Shown: piece after piece, positions 54,695-63,042 of the stretch
How positions within the stretch are numbered: position 1 is the first letter of the stretch
Layout of the letters: every line of letters begins with the position of its first letter
Source: Nitratireductor sp. XY-223
GTDB taxonomy: Bacteria; Pseudomonadota; Alphaproteobacteria; Rhizobiales; Rhizobiaceae
Length of the DNA: 64,000 nt
Direction of reading: 5' to 3'
Assembly: GCF_004959855.1 (NCBI RefSeq)
Contig: NZ_SPNT01000003.1
Location: 124,001-188,000, forward strand
Made by a program: the position numbers and the translations under genes
Notes under the pieces: model-generated
Told to the model about the DNA's origin: nothing
The model's input: the letters and a program-made list of their open reading frames with translations, nothing else
The model's database searches: none

Positions 54695-56569
54695 ATGAAA
54701 AAGAACAAGTCCCTGATTTGGGCCCTTGTCGGATTGCTGATCATCATCATTGTCGGGGTTTACGTCTATCAGACGGATCCTTTCGCCGAGCAGGGCGGAA
54801 CCGAAACGGCGCAGCAAGGCGAAACCGGCTCCGGATCCACGCAGACCGGAGGTGAGGAAAAGACAGCTGCGGCAGAGCCAGCGTCCGATGAGAATGCGGC
54901 GGAGACAGCTGCCGCCGGCGAAATCAGTGCCCCGACATTCGATGTCGTGCGCGTGGAGCCCAACGGCTCGACGCTGATCGCCGGTCAGGCGACGCCGGGA
55001 ACGGAAGTCGAGATCGTCAGCAGCGGGCAGGTCATTGCCAAGGCCGACGCAGGAGCGAGCGGCGATTTCGTTGCGGTCGTCGACGACGCGCTTGAGCCGG
55101 GCGACCACCAAATCGTCCTGCGGTCGGTCGGTGAGGGCGATGCATCCGCCCAGTCCGAGGAAGTCGCGACCATCAGCGTCCCGAAGGACGATCCCGCCGA
55201 ACTTCTGGTCATGGTCACCAAGCCCGGTGAAGCCAGCCGCATTCTGACCAAGCCGGAGACCGAGGACGCCGCCGGCGAAACGGCCGCCGCCAAACCCGAA
55301 CAGACAACGCAGGAGACCGGCACCGAAACCAGCGCTGCCGAAACGCCTGCCGAAAAACCGGAAGAAACGCAGGTAGCGGCGGCGACGGGAGAGCAAGCCG
55401 AGCCGGAAACCGCGATGGCGAAGGAACCCGCCGCCGGGGAAACGGCGACCGAAGCAGCGCCCGCTGCCGAGACGCAAGCCGCCGCATCGAGCGAGGCGGC
55501 GAAGCCGGAAGCCGGAGACGGCGAGACATCCACGACAGGGTCCGAAGTCGCGGCAGCACCGGCTACCGCAACGGAAGACACCGGGACGGAAACCGCCATG
55601 CTTCCGTCCGACACGGCAGCGGATGAAACGGAAACCGAAAAATCCAGTGCCGTTGCCGCCGCGCCGCAAACCACCCTGCGCATCGACGCCGTCGAGATCG
55701 AGGATGGGCGCATTTTCGTCGCCGGCTCGGCAACGCCCGGCGGCGAGGTGCGCGTCTATGCCGACGGCGAACCGATCGGTCAAAGTGCCGTCAGCACCTC
55801 CGGGCGCTTTCTCGTCGAAGCCAGCAAAGACCTCGCGGTGGGCGACCACATCATCGGCGCCGACCTGATCATGCAGGAGGGCGACGCACCGTCCCTGCGG
55901 GTCGCGGTCCCGTTCACCCGGCCCGAGGGCCAGATGGTGGCCGCAGTGGCATCTTCCGGATCTGAGGACAGCGCCGAAAAAGCACCCGAAAGTGCAGCTG
56001 CTGCCGGCGGCAGCGCGGCAACCGAAGCCGCGGAAAAAACAGCGGCCGAACAAACCGGCGCGGCCGGGACGACCGAAAGCCCGGAGACCGAGCAGGCCGC
56101 CCAAGGTTCCGAGAAACCGGCGGAAATGTCGGATTCTGGCACTGCGGAAACCGCATCAGACGCGGCACCGTCTGAGTCCGAACCGACTACGCAAACCGCG
56201 CAAACGGATACGCAGACGCCGGTGGTCGAGGAAGGATCGGCCGAAGACTCGGCAGCAGGCGTTACAGACGCCGCCGATGAATCGACCGTTGTCGCCAGCG
56301 CCGAGCCGCAGGACGACGCGACGCCGACGGTCGTTCAGCCGGCGCTCGAGCCGCGTGACAGTTCCGTCATCATCCGCCGCGGCGACACGCTTTGGCAGAT
56401 CTCGCGGCGAATCTACGGGCGCGGCGTGCGCTATACGACGATTTACCTGGCCAATACCGATCAGATCCGGAATCCGGACAAGATCGAACCGGGACAGATA
56501 TTCATGGTGCCGGACGAGCCGCTGGACAATGCCGAGGAACTGCATCGCCAGCGCATCCGGGGCAGGTAG
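54695..56569 (+). CDS. Membrane-anchored LysM protein with Ala/Glu/Thr-rich linkers
   Basis: This 624-residue protein has one N-terminal membrane helix (about 7-25). It then alternates low-complexity acidic segments rich in Ala, Glu, Thr and Pro with two related beta domains (about 80-155 and 325-415; both contain GSATPG/GQATPG-type turns and GDHxI). A C-terminal LysM domain (about 558-608, RRGDTLWQISRRIYGRGVRY) ends it. It should span the periplasm and bind peptidoglycan. GGAG precedes the ATG. This architecture recurs next to LOG and the Atm1-type exporter in Hyphomicrobiales. Confidence 0.88.
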   Translation: MKKNKSLIWALVGLLIIIIVGVYVYQTDPFAEQGGTETAQQGETGSGSTQTGGEEKTAAAEPASDENAAETAAAGEISAPTFDVVRVEPNGSTLIAGQATPGTEVEIVSSGQVIAKADAGASGDFVAVVDDALEPGDHQIVLRSVGEGDASAQSEEVATISVPKDDPAELLVMVTKPGEASRILTKPETEDAAGETAAAKPEQTTQETGTETSAAETPAEKPEETQVAAATGEQAEPETAMAKEPAAGETATEAAPAAETQAAASSEAAKPEAGDGETSTTGSEVAAAPATATEDTGTETAMLPSDTAADETETEKSSAVAAAPQTTLRIDAVEIEDGRIFVAGSATPGGEVRVYADGEPIGQSAVSTSGRFLVEASKDLAVGDHIIGADLIMQEGDAPSLRVAVPFTRPEGQMVAAVASSGSEDSAEKAPESAAAAGGSAATEAAEKTAAEQTGAAGTTESPETEQAAQGSEKPAEMSDSGTAETASDAAPSESEPTTQTAQTDTQTPVVEEGSAEDSAAGVTDAADESTVVASAEPQDDATPTVVQPALEPRDSSVIIRRGDTLWQISRRIYGRGVRYTTIYLANTDQIRNPDKIEPGQIFMVPDEPLDNAEELHRQRIRGR

Positions 56570-56588
56570 GGGCCGAGGGCCCGGTCGC

Positions 56589-56651
56589 TTGACGGTCAGG
56601 ACCTGAAACCTATGTAGATACAGGGCGGCGATCGCGGAACATCGCCGCCCT
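56589..56651 (+). promoter_or_regulatory. Promoter-like boxes followed by an 11-bp hairpin upstream of the ABC exporter
   Basis: TTGACG (56589-56594) and TATGTA (56611-56616) are 16 bp apart. Directly after, AGGGCGGCGAT (56622-56632) and ATCGCCGCCCT (56641-56651) form a perfect 11-bp stem with an 8-base loop followed by TTCC. It may be the LysM gene terminator or a 5'-end hairpin of the exporter mRNA. Confidence 0.55.
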
Positions 56652-56715
56652 TTCCGTCGGAAATATTGTATCCGGCGCTGGGGGCGTTCCGCACCCGCTT
56701 CAAAAAGGCGTTTCC

Positions 56716-58635
56716 TTGTCAGACCAGAATAAAACCGTCGCTTCCGACACCGCCAATCCGCTGCATACGCTGCGCAATCTGTGGCCCTATATGTGGCCAT
56801 CGGATCGCACCGACCTGAAACGCCGCGTCATGATCGCCGCCGTTTTCCTGGTGCTGGCGAAGCTGTCGCAGGTGGTCGTTCCCTACTTCTTCAAATGGGC
56901 GACAGACGCGCTCAACGGCAACCACGACGGTCTCGATTTCCTGCCTGCCTTCCTGATCGCGCCGATCATGCTGGTCCTCGCCTATAATGCCGCGCGCATC
57001 ATCCAGCTCGGTTTCAACCAGTTGCGCGATGCGTTGTTCGCAAAAGTCGGCCAGCACGCGGTCCATCAGCTTGCCTACAGGACATTCGTCCACATGCACC
57101 GCCTGTCGCTGCGCTTTCACCTGGAACGGCGAACCGGCGGGCTGTCGCGGATCATCGAGCGCGGCGTCAAGGGCATCGAGTCGATCGTTCGTTTCACGAT
57201 CCTGAACACGCTGCCGACACTGCTCGAGTTCGCGCTCGTCGCACTCATTTTCGGCTTTGCCTATGGCTGGTCCTATGTGGCGGTGACGGCCATCGTCATC
57301 TGGCTCTACATATGGTTCACCGTGCGCGCTAGCGATTGGCGCATCGCCATCCGCCGCGACATGAACGAGTCCGACACCGACGCCAACACCAAGGCCATCG
57401 ACTCGCTGCTCAATTTCGAGACGGTCAAGTATTTCGGCAACGAGGACATGGAGGCGGCCCGTTACGACCGGTCGATGGCGCGCTACGAGAAGGCGGCCAC
57501 CCGCATCTGGACATCGCTCGGCTGGCTGAACCTGGGGCAGGGGGTGATCTTCGGCGCGGGCATGGCGGTGATGATGGTCATGTCGGCGCTTGCCGTCCAG
57601 AGAGGCGATCAGACGATCGGCGATTTCGTCTTCATCAACGTTATGCTGATGCAGCTTTCGATCCCGCTCAATTTCATCGGCTTCGTCTACCGCGAAATCC
57701 GCCAGGGACTGACCGATATCGAGAACATGTTCGACCTTCTCGACATCGACGAGGAGGTCGTCGACAAGCCCGGTTCCAAGCCGCTGGCGCTGAAATCCGG
57801 TGCCATACGTTTCGACGATGTGTACTTCCGCTACGAAAGTGACCGGCCGATCCTGAAGGGCATAACCTTCGATGTGCCGGACGGCAGGACCGTCGCCGTG
57901 GTCGGACCGTCCGGCGCCGGAAAATCGACGCTCTCGCGCCTGTTGTTCCGCTTCTACGACGTTCAGGAGGGCGCGATCACCATCGACGGGCAGGACGTTC
58001 GCGATGTGACCCAGAAGTCGCTGCGCGAGGCGATCGGCATGGTTCCGCAGGACACGGTGCTGTTCAACGACACGCTGGCCTACAATATCCGCTACGGTCG
58101 CATCGACGCCACCGACGACGAAGTTCGCCAGGCGGCCGACATGGCCCAGATCGGCGATTTTATCGACAGCCTGCCGCAGGGCCTCGACACGATGGTCGGC
58201 GAACGCGGTCTGAAACTGTCCGGCGGCGAGAAGCAGCGTGTGGCAATCGCCCGCACCATATTGAAGGCGCCTCCGATCCTGATCCTGGACGAGGCGACAT
58301 CGGCGCTCGATTCCGCGACCGAACAGGAAATCCAGTCGGCGCTCGACTATGTCAGCCGCGGCCGCACGACCCTTGTCATCGCCCACCGTCTTTCGACCGT
58401 CATCGGCGCCGACGAGATCATCGTCCTCCAGGACGGCGTCATCGCCGAACGCGGCACCCATCAGCAGCTCCTGGAGCACAAGGGTCTTTACCTCGATATG
58501 TGGAACCGCCAGCGCGAGGCCCGCGAGACCGAGGAAAAACTGAAGGATTTTCGCGAGCACGACGACCTCGGCGTCATCGTCCGCAAGCGGCCTTACGACC
58601 AGCGCGAGCCGGCAGAGCCATTGCCTGAGGACTGA
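56716..58635 (+). CDS. ABC transporter, Atm1/heavy-metal exporter type
   Basis: This 639-residue half-transporter fuses six membrane helices (about 35-330) to an ATPase domain (about 365-600). It has the Atm1-type EF loop YFGNEDMEAARYDRSMARYE, Walker A GPSGAGKST, signature LSGGEKQR and Walker B ILILDEATSALD. Bacterial relatives export glutathione conjugates of metals or Fe-S precursors. The likely start is TTG at 56716 with AAGG about nine bases upstream; no ATG suits. It forms a homodimer in the inner membrane. Confidence 0.92.
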   Translation: MSDQNKTVASDTANPLHTLRNLWPYMWPSDRTDLKRRVMIAAVFLVLAKLSQVVVPYFFKWATDALNGNHDGLDFLPAFLIAPIMLVLAYNAARIIQLGFNQLRDALFAKVGQHAVHQLAYRTFVHMHRLSLRFHLERRTGGLSRIIERGVKGIESIVRFTILNTLPTLLEFALVALIFGFAYGWSYVAVTAIVIWLYIWFTVRASDWRIAIRRDMNESDTDANTKAIDSLLNFETVKYFGNEDMEAARYDRSMARYEKAATRIWTSLGWLNLGQGVIFGAGMAVMMVMSALAVQRGDQTIGDFVFINVMLMQLSIPLNFIGFVYREIRQGLTDIENMFDLLDIDEEVVDKPGSKPLALKSGAIRFDDVYFRYESDRPILKGITFDVPDGRTVAVVGPSGAGKSTLSRLLFRFYDVQEGAITIDGQDVRDVTQKSLREAIGMVPQDTVLFNDTLAYNIRYGRIDATDDEVRQAADMAQIGDFIDSLPQGLDTMVGERGLKLSGGEKQRVAIARTILKAPPILILDEATSALDSATEQEIQSALDYVSRGRTTLVIAHRLSTVIGADEIIVLQDGVIAERGTHQQLLEHKGLYLDMWNRQREARETEEKLKDFREHDDLGVIVRKRPYDQREPAEPLPED

Positions 58636-58647
58636 GCCAATCGGCTG

Positions 58648-58699
58648 TTCAAGTCCGCTGCCAATCCGTCTATATAGACGCGGGCTGTTTCGCGCCCGC
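58648..58699 (+). promoter_or_regulatory. Promoter with 14-bp palindrome and hairpin upstream of psd
   Basis: TTCAAG (58648-58653) and TATATA (58671-58676) are 17 bp apart. The -10 lies inside a perfect palindrome CGTCTATATAGACG (58667-58680). A GCGGGC / GCCCGC stem (58680-58699) follows and could terminate the upstream ABC gene or fold in the psd leader. Confidence 0.5.
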
Positions 58700-58729
58700 C
58701 GGCGCTGAACACGCGCCACGGAGTTTTTG

Positions 58730-59428
58730 ATGAGTCTTTACGATACGATCTCGAATACGCTGGTGCCCGTGCACAAGGAGGGCTACAAGTTCGTGCTCGC
58801 CTTCCTGGCCGCCTCAGTGGTCCTCGGCTGGATCTGGGATCCGTTCTTCTGGATCGGCATTTTGCTGACCGCCTGGTGCGCCTATTTCTTTCGCGATCCG
58901 GAGCGCGTCACGCCGCTCGACGACGACCTGGTCATCAGCCCGGCGGACGGGCGCGTGTCGTCGGTTGTCTCGATCAAGCCGCCGCGCGAACTCGATCTCG
59001 GCGAAGACGAGATGCTGCGCATTTCCGTCTTCATGAATGTCTTCAACTGCCACGTGAACCGGGCGCCGATGGCCGGCAGCGTCCGTGACGTGGTCCACAA
59101 GCCCGGCCAGTTCATGAATGCTGAGCTGGACAAGGCAAGCGAAGAAAACGAACGCAACGGGCTTGTCATCGAGACACCGAAGGGCCCCATCGGCGTCGTG
59201 CAGATCGCCGGGCTGGTGGCCCGCCGCATCGTCTGCTGGACCTCGGCCAACGATCACCTCGATGCCGGAGAGCGCTTCGGCCTTATCCGTTTCGGTTCGC
59301 GCCTCGATGTCTTTCTGCCGGCGAACGCCACGCCGCGCGTGTCGGTCGGGCAGACGGCGGTGGCGGGAGAGACCGTCCTTGCCGAGTTCGACGCCGCCAA
59401 GGGCAAGACCGTGTCCCGCAAGGCTTAG
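58730..59428 (+). CDS. psd: Phosphatidylserine decarboxylase
   Basis: This 232-residue short-form proenzyme makes phosphatidylethanolamine at the inner membrane. A hydrophobic N-terminus (about 20-53), [10 protein letters not shown] and [10 protein letters not shown] precede the autocleavage site RFGSRLDVF (Gly189-Ser190), where Ser190 becomes the pyruvoyl group. GGAG lies six bases before the ATG at 58730. pssA begins five bases after its stop, so the two steps of PE synthesis are in one operon. Confidence 0.95.
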   Translation: MSLYDTISNTLVPVHKEGYKFVLAFLAASVVLGWIWDPFFWIGILLTAWCAYFFRDPERVTPLDDDLVISPADGRVSSVVSIKPPRELDLGEDEMLRISVFMNVFNCHVNRAPMAGSVRDVVHKPGQFMNAELDKASEENERNGLVIETPKGPIGVVQIAGLVARRIVCWTSANDHLDAGERFGLIRFGSRLDVFLPANATPRVSVGQTAVAGETVLAEFDAAKGKTVSRKA

Positions 59429-59433
59429 CAACA

Positions 59434-60264
59434 ATGGATTCCGGCTTCTCACCCTTCGATCCCAACGGCACGTCAAAGGACGAGAGCAGGGGACCGCGCC
59501 TGCGCGACATTTCGCTGCGCATGATGGTGCCGACCATCATAACGGCGCTGGCGATCTGCGCAGGTCTGACGGGTATCCGGCTTGCCTTCGAACAGCGCTT
59601 CGAACTCGCCGTGGCGATGCTGTTGCTCGCCGCGCTGCTCGACGCGGTGGACGGTCGGGCGGCACGGCTCTTGAAGACCTCGACCAAGTTCGGCGCGCAC
59701 ATGGATTCCCTGGCCGACATCGTCAATTTCGGTGTTGCGCCGGCGCTGGTGCTCTACGCCTATCTGCTCGATCAGGTGAAGTCCTTCGGCTGGATCGCCG
59801 CGATGATCTATGCGATCGCGGCCGGTCTTCGCCTCGCCCGCTTCAATGTCATGGAAGATCGCAGCGAAAAGGCAAGCTGGCAGGCCGACTATTTCGTCGG
59901 GATACCGGCGCCCGGCGGGGCGATACTGGTGCTGCTGCCCGTCTATCTCGGTTTCCTCGGGGTCGAGCCGGATCCCGTCGTCGCCTATGTCGCGTCCGCC
60001 TACACGCTGTTGATCGCCTTCCTGCTGGTCAGCCGCGTCCCGGTCTATTCCGGAAAATCGCTCGGCCAGCGTATCCGCCGGGATCTCGTCTTCCCGCTGC
60101 TGCTCGTCATCGTTTTATACGTGGCCCTGCTGATGACCTTTACCTGGCAGACCATGGCGGTGAGTACCTTGCTCTACCTGGTTTCGCTGCCCTTCGGCGC
60201 ACGCGCCTGGCGTAAGCGCTACGGCGCCCTGCGGGCGGCAAAATCCGAAGAGAAGCAGGAGTAG
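59434..60264 (+). CDS. pssA: CDP-diacylglycerol-serine O-phosphatidyltransferase
   Basis: This 276-residue membrane enzyme has the CDP-alcohol phosphatidyltransferase motif spread over residues 73-95 (DGRAARLL at the start, MDSLAD at the end), which binds metal and CDP-diacylglycerol. It joins CDP-diacylglycerol and serine to phosphatidylserine, the substrate of Psd encoded just upstream. About seven or eight helices are present. It is the type II integral-membrane form usual in Hyphomicrobiales. Confidence 0.95.
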   Translation: MDSGFSPFDPNGTSKDESRGPRLRDISLRMMVPTIITALAICAGLTGIRLAFEQRFELAVAMLLLAALLDAVDGRAARLLKTSTKFGAHMDSLADIVNFGVAPALVLYAYLLDQVKSFGWIAAMIYAIAAGLRLARFNVMEDRSEKASWQADYFVGIPAPGGAILVLLPVYLGFLGVEPDPVVAYVASAYTLLIAFLLVSRVPVYSGKSLGQRIRRDLVFPLLLVIVLYVALLMTFTWQTMAVSTLLYLVSLPFGARAWRKRYGALRAAKSEEKQE

Positions 60265-60320
60265 GGGCACCGGGCGGTGTTTCCGGGGCGCCGGTCGGGA
60301 CGCCCCGAAATTTGAGCCGC

Positions 60321-61241
60321 TTATCCCGCGGCACCCGAAGCCTTGGGAAGATCGCTCGATGAACCCCATTCGGACCAGGAGCGGTGATAGGTCCTGACCC
60401 GCGGATAGCCGAGCAGGCGTAGCGCGAAATAGGTGTGCGCCGACGCTTCGCCATTCTGGCAGTGGATGACGATATTGTGCTCGCGCGACACCCCGTGCCC
60501 GGCAAAAAGCGCGTGGAGCTCTTCCGCGGATTTCATGGTCAGGTCGGCATTCAGGTTGCCCTTCCACGGAATGTTGACCGCCCAGGGAATGTGGCCGTTC
60601 CGGTACAAGTTGACGGGACGCACATCGATCACCTTGACCTGCGGGTCGGTGCGGCGCTGGAGTATCCAGTCCGCGCTGGCGACACGCCGCGGCATCCGGT
60701 TGAGGCTGAAATGCACCGCCGCGGCCTGCTCCGGCCCCGAATCCGAGCCTGTCGACAATCCATAGCCGCCGGCCTGCCATGCCTGCAGCCCGCCGTTCAG
60801 GATACGCGCCTTCGCGTGGCCGAAATACTCAAGCAGCCAGAACAGGCGCGATGCACGGAAGCCGCCTTCGTCGTCATAGAGAACGACTTGTGTGTGTGCA
60901 TCGATGCCCGCCTCGGACAGGATCGTCGCCAGCTCGGCATCCGCCTTCAGCGCGCCGTCGACATGGGCTTGCGGGTCGGTCAGGTCCCGGTATGGGATGT
61001 TGACGGCCTCAGGGATATGCCCGTCGGCAAATGCCTCGGGTGCGCGCACGTCGATGATGCGCAACTGCGAGCGCGCGCCCATCATGACGAATGCCGACTC
61101 GACGTTGATAGCTTCGGAAAGCGCATCCGCGGTCATGAGAAGTCCGGCATTCTTGTAGTCCTGCGGCGCGGACACCGCGTGGCCGGCGGAACCCGCCACA
61201 AAGGCGATCATCGCGACGTATTTGAGAATTCCGAATGACAT
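60321..61241 (-). CDS. Exported tandem-rhodanese sulfurtransferase
   Basis: This 306-residue protein has a signal peptide (residues 1-25) and two rhodanese domains (about 40-160 and 190-300). The N-terminal domain has acidic residues where the active Cys would be, and the C-terminal domain has Cys261 in HCQNGEASAHT, the thiosulfate/3-mercaptopyruvate sulfurtransferase layout. CQNGEA differs from the CRKGV/CGSGVTA of better-known types, so the donor is uncertain. The start at 61241 has AGGAGG six bases upstream. It follows the peroxiredoxin gene by 32 bp. Confidence 0.9.
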   Translation of the reverse strand: MSFGILKYVAMIAFVAGSAGHAVSAPQDYKNAGLLMTADALSEAINVESAFVMMGARSQLRIIDVRAPEAFADGHIPEAVNIPYRDLTDPQAHVDGALKADAELATILSEAGIDAHTQVVLYDDEGGFRASRLFWLLEYFGHAKARILNGGLQAWQAGGYGLSTGSDSGPEQAAAVHFSLNRMPRRVASADWILQRRTDPQVKVIDVRPVNLYRNGHIPWAVNIPWKGNLNADLTMKSAEELHALFAGHGVSREHNIVIHCQNGEASAHTYFALRLLGYPRVRTYHRSWSEWGSSSDLPKASGAAG

Positions 61242-61273
61242 GGTCATCCTCCTTTCCTGGTTTGATGCGCTCG

Positions 61274-61933
61274 CTACCGGGGCTGCGGGACGAACCGCAG
61301 ATACGGTTTCGGCGCCCGCCAACCCTCCGGATAGGCCGCCCTTGCCTCTTCGTCGGTCCAGTCGAACGGCAGGAGAACATCCTCGCCCCTCGACCAGTCC
61401 GCGGGTGTTGCCAGGCTGTGCCTTTCGTTGAGCTGCAGGCTGTCGAGCGCGCGCAGGACCTCGGTGAAGTTGCGGCCGCAGGTCATCGGGTAGGCAATGA
61501 TCAGGCGAACGGTCTTCGACGGATCGATGATGAAGACGGTGCGCACCGTGGCGTTCTGATGGGCCGTTCTCGGTCCGTTGCCGACCGGCTCGTCCGCCGG
61601 CAGCATGCCGTAGAGCTTTGAGACCGCAAGATCGCCATCACCGATGATCGGATAGTCCGGCGCGGCCCCGGCGATCTCTTCGATATCGGCCGACCACGCG
61701 AGGTGGCTCGACACGGGGTCGATGCCCAGGCCGATGACCTTGCAGCCGCGCCGCTCAAAGTCGCCTTTGAGTTTTGCCATGCTGCCGAGTTCGGTGGTGC
61801 ACACGGGCGTGAAGTCCTTCGGATGCGAGAAGAAAACGCACCAGTTCTGGCCAATCCAGTCGTGAAACCGGATACGGCCGATCGTCGTTTCGGCAACGAA
61901 ATCGGGTGCGCTGCTTCCAATGCGTAGTGACAT
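61274..61933 (-). CDS. 1-Cys peroxiredoxin (Prx6 type)
   Basis: This 219-residue peroxiredoxin has the peroxidatic motif HPKDFTPVCTTELG (Cys45) and the extended C-terminal domain of the Prx6 group (NERHSLATPADWSRGEDVLL). It reduces hydrogen or organic peroxides in the cytosol; other cysteines (Cys32, Cys69 and one in YPMTCGRNF) could resolve it. AAGGAAG is seven bases before the ATG. It is divergent from the LysR gene and followed by the exported rhodanese. Confidence 0.93.
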   Translation of the reverse strand: MSLRIGSSAPDFVAETTIGRIRFHDWIGQNWCVFFSHPKDFTPVCTTELGSMAKLKGDFERRGCKVIGLGIDPVSSHLAWSADIEEIAGAAPDYPIIGDGDLAVSKLYGMLPADEPVGNGPRTAHQNATVRTVFIIDPSKTVRLIIAYPMTCGRNFTEVLRALDSLQLNERHSLATPADWSRGEDVLLPFDWTDEEARAAYPEGWRAPKPYLRFVPQPR

Positions 61934-61983
61934 GGTTTTGCTTCCTTGTACTGGCAGCATCGCTGCGCTCTGGTTGAATCGAT

Positions 61984-61996
61984 GCGGAATATCCGC
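61984..61996. promoter_or_regulatory. Inverted repeat in the lysR-peroxiredoxin spacer
   Basis: GCGGA-ATA-TCCGC is a perfect 5-3-5 dyad lying 51 bp upstream of the peroxiredoxin start and 137 bp upstream of lysR. It is the best dyad in the 199-bp divergent spacer and a candidate site for the LysR protein. Confidence 0.35.
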
Positions 61997-62132
61997 GAAG
62001 GTGTGTGTATCGCCGGCGCCACGACGCGGCCGGCGGCCATAGTTCTCGATCAAACGGACACCGAAATCATCTCGAGAGATCGCGGCGGGGGGCTGCATTT
62101 GTGCAGAAAGGCCCGTTGCGCGGTGAAGGCAA

Positions 62133-62975
62133 ATGAACTGGGACGACCTTCGAATTGCACTGGCGGTTCAGCAGACCGGCACCTATCTGGCGGCCGCTGC
62201 GCGGTTGCAGATCGACGAGACGACGGTGTCCAGGCGCATGGCAAGACTGGAAAAAAGCATCGGATTTACGCTTTTCGACGCGGTCGACGGCGTCCGCCAG
62301 CCGACACCCAGGGGCGCCGAGATGCTGCGGCACGCGGTGCGGATGTCCGGCGAGGCCGCAAAGATCGCAGGGCTTCGCGACAAGGTCGGACTTCCGACGG
62401 CGACGTTCCGGCTGGCGACGACCGATTCCATCGCGGTCGAACTTCTCGGCGCCGCTGTCCCGCCGTTTCTTGCGAAGAATCCCGGCCTGCGCGTCGAACT
62501 GCTCGCCTCCACGGAGAACGTCAATTTTTCGCGCTGGGAGGCGGATTTCGCAATCCGTCCGCGCAAGCCGGAGAAGGGCGACTTCATCATAACGAAGCTT
62601 GGCGATTGGGTCTTTTATCTGTTCACGCCCAAAGAATTGCGGGACATCGACGAACCCCTGCTTTGCGCCTATCCGGAGGGATTGGACGCTTCGCCGGAGT
62701 CGCAGTTTTTGATCGCCGCGGGACTGAAGGACAAGGCCCGTTGCCTGTCGAAGAACCTGCTTGTCATCAGGAAAATGCTGGAGACCGGCCTGTGCAGTGG
62801 CATTCTTCCTAGCTTCGTTTGCCAGGATCTCGTCGAGGACGACCGCTTCGATGCGCAGAGGCTGGAAATCACCCGGGAAATCTGGCTGCTGATGCAGCCG
62901 CATCTGAAGCAAGAGCCGTCGGCGCGCGCGTTCGTCGACTGGATAAAAAAGTGCTTTGCCGAAATCAGGGTGTAA
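62133..62975 (+). CDS. LysR family transcriptional regulator
   Basis: This 280-residue regulator has an N-terminal winged helix (1-60; LAAAARLQIDETTVSRRMARLE) and a LysR substrate domain (about 85-275). The ligand domain holds cysteines (LLCAYPEG, ARCLSK, GLCSGI, FVCQDL) that might respond to oxidation, though none is in the OxyR pattern. It is divergent from the peroxiredoxin-rhodanese pair, its probable target. Confidence 0.9.
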   Translation: MNWDDLRIALAVQQTGTYLAAAARLQIDETTVSRRMARLEKSIGFTLFDAVDGVRQPTPRGAEMLRHAVRMSGEAAKIAGLRDKVGLPTATFRLATTDSIAVELLGAAVPPFLAKNPGLRVELLASTENVNFSRWEADFAIRPRKPEKGDFIITKLGDWVFYLFTPKELRDIDEPLLCAYPEGLDASPESQFLIAAGLKDKARCLSKNLLVIRKMLETGLCSGILPSFVCQDLVEDDRFDAQRLEITREIWLLMQPHLKQEPSARAFVDWIKKCFAEIRV

Positions 62976-63042
62976 CCGGCGCCCCGATTCCGGACGAAGG
63001 AGACCTTATGGCGATTGAATGCGCTTGTTGGGAGAATGTCCG

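Noticed and set aside
54665-56104. 479-codon minus-strand frame rich in Gly, Arg and Phe
   Set aside because: Mirror of the Ala/Glu/Thr repeats of the LysM protein gene; no independent features.
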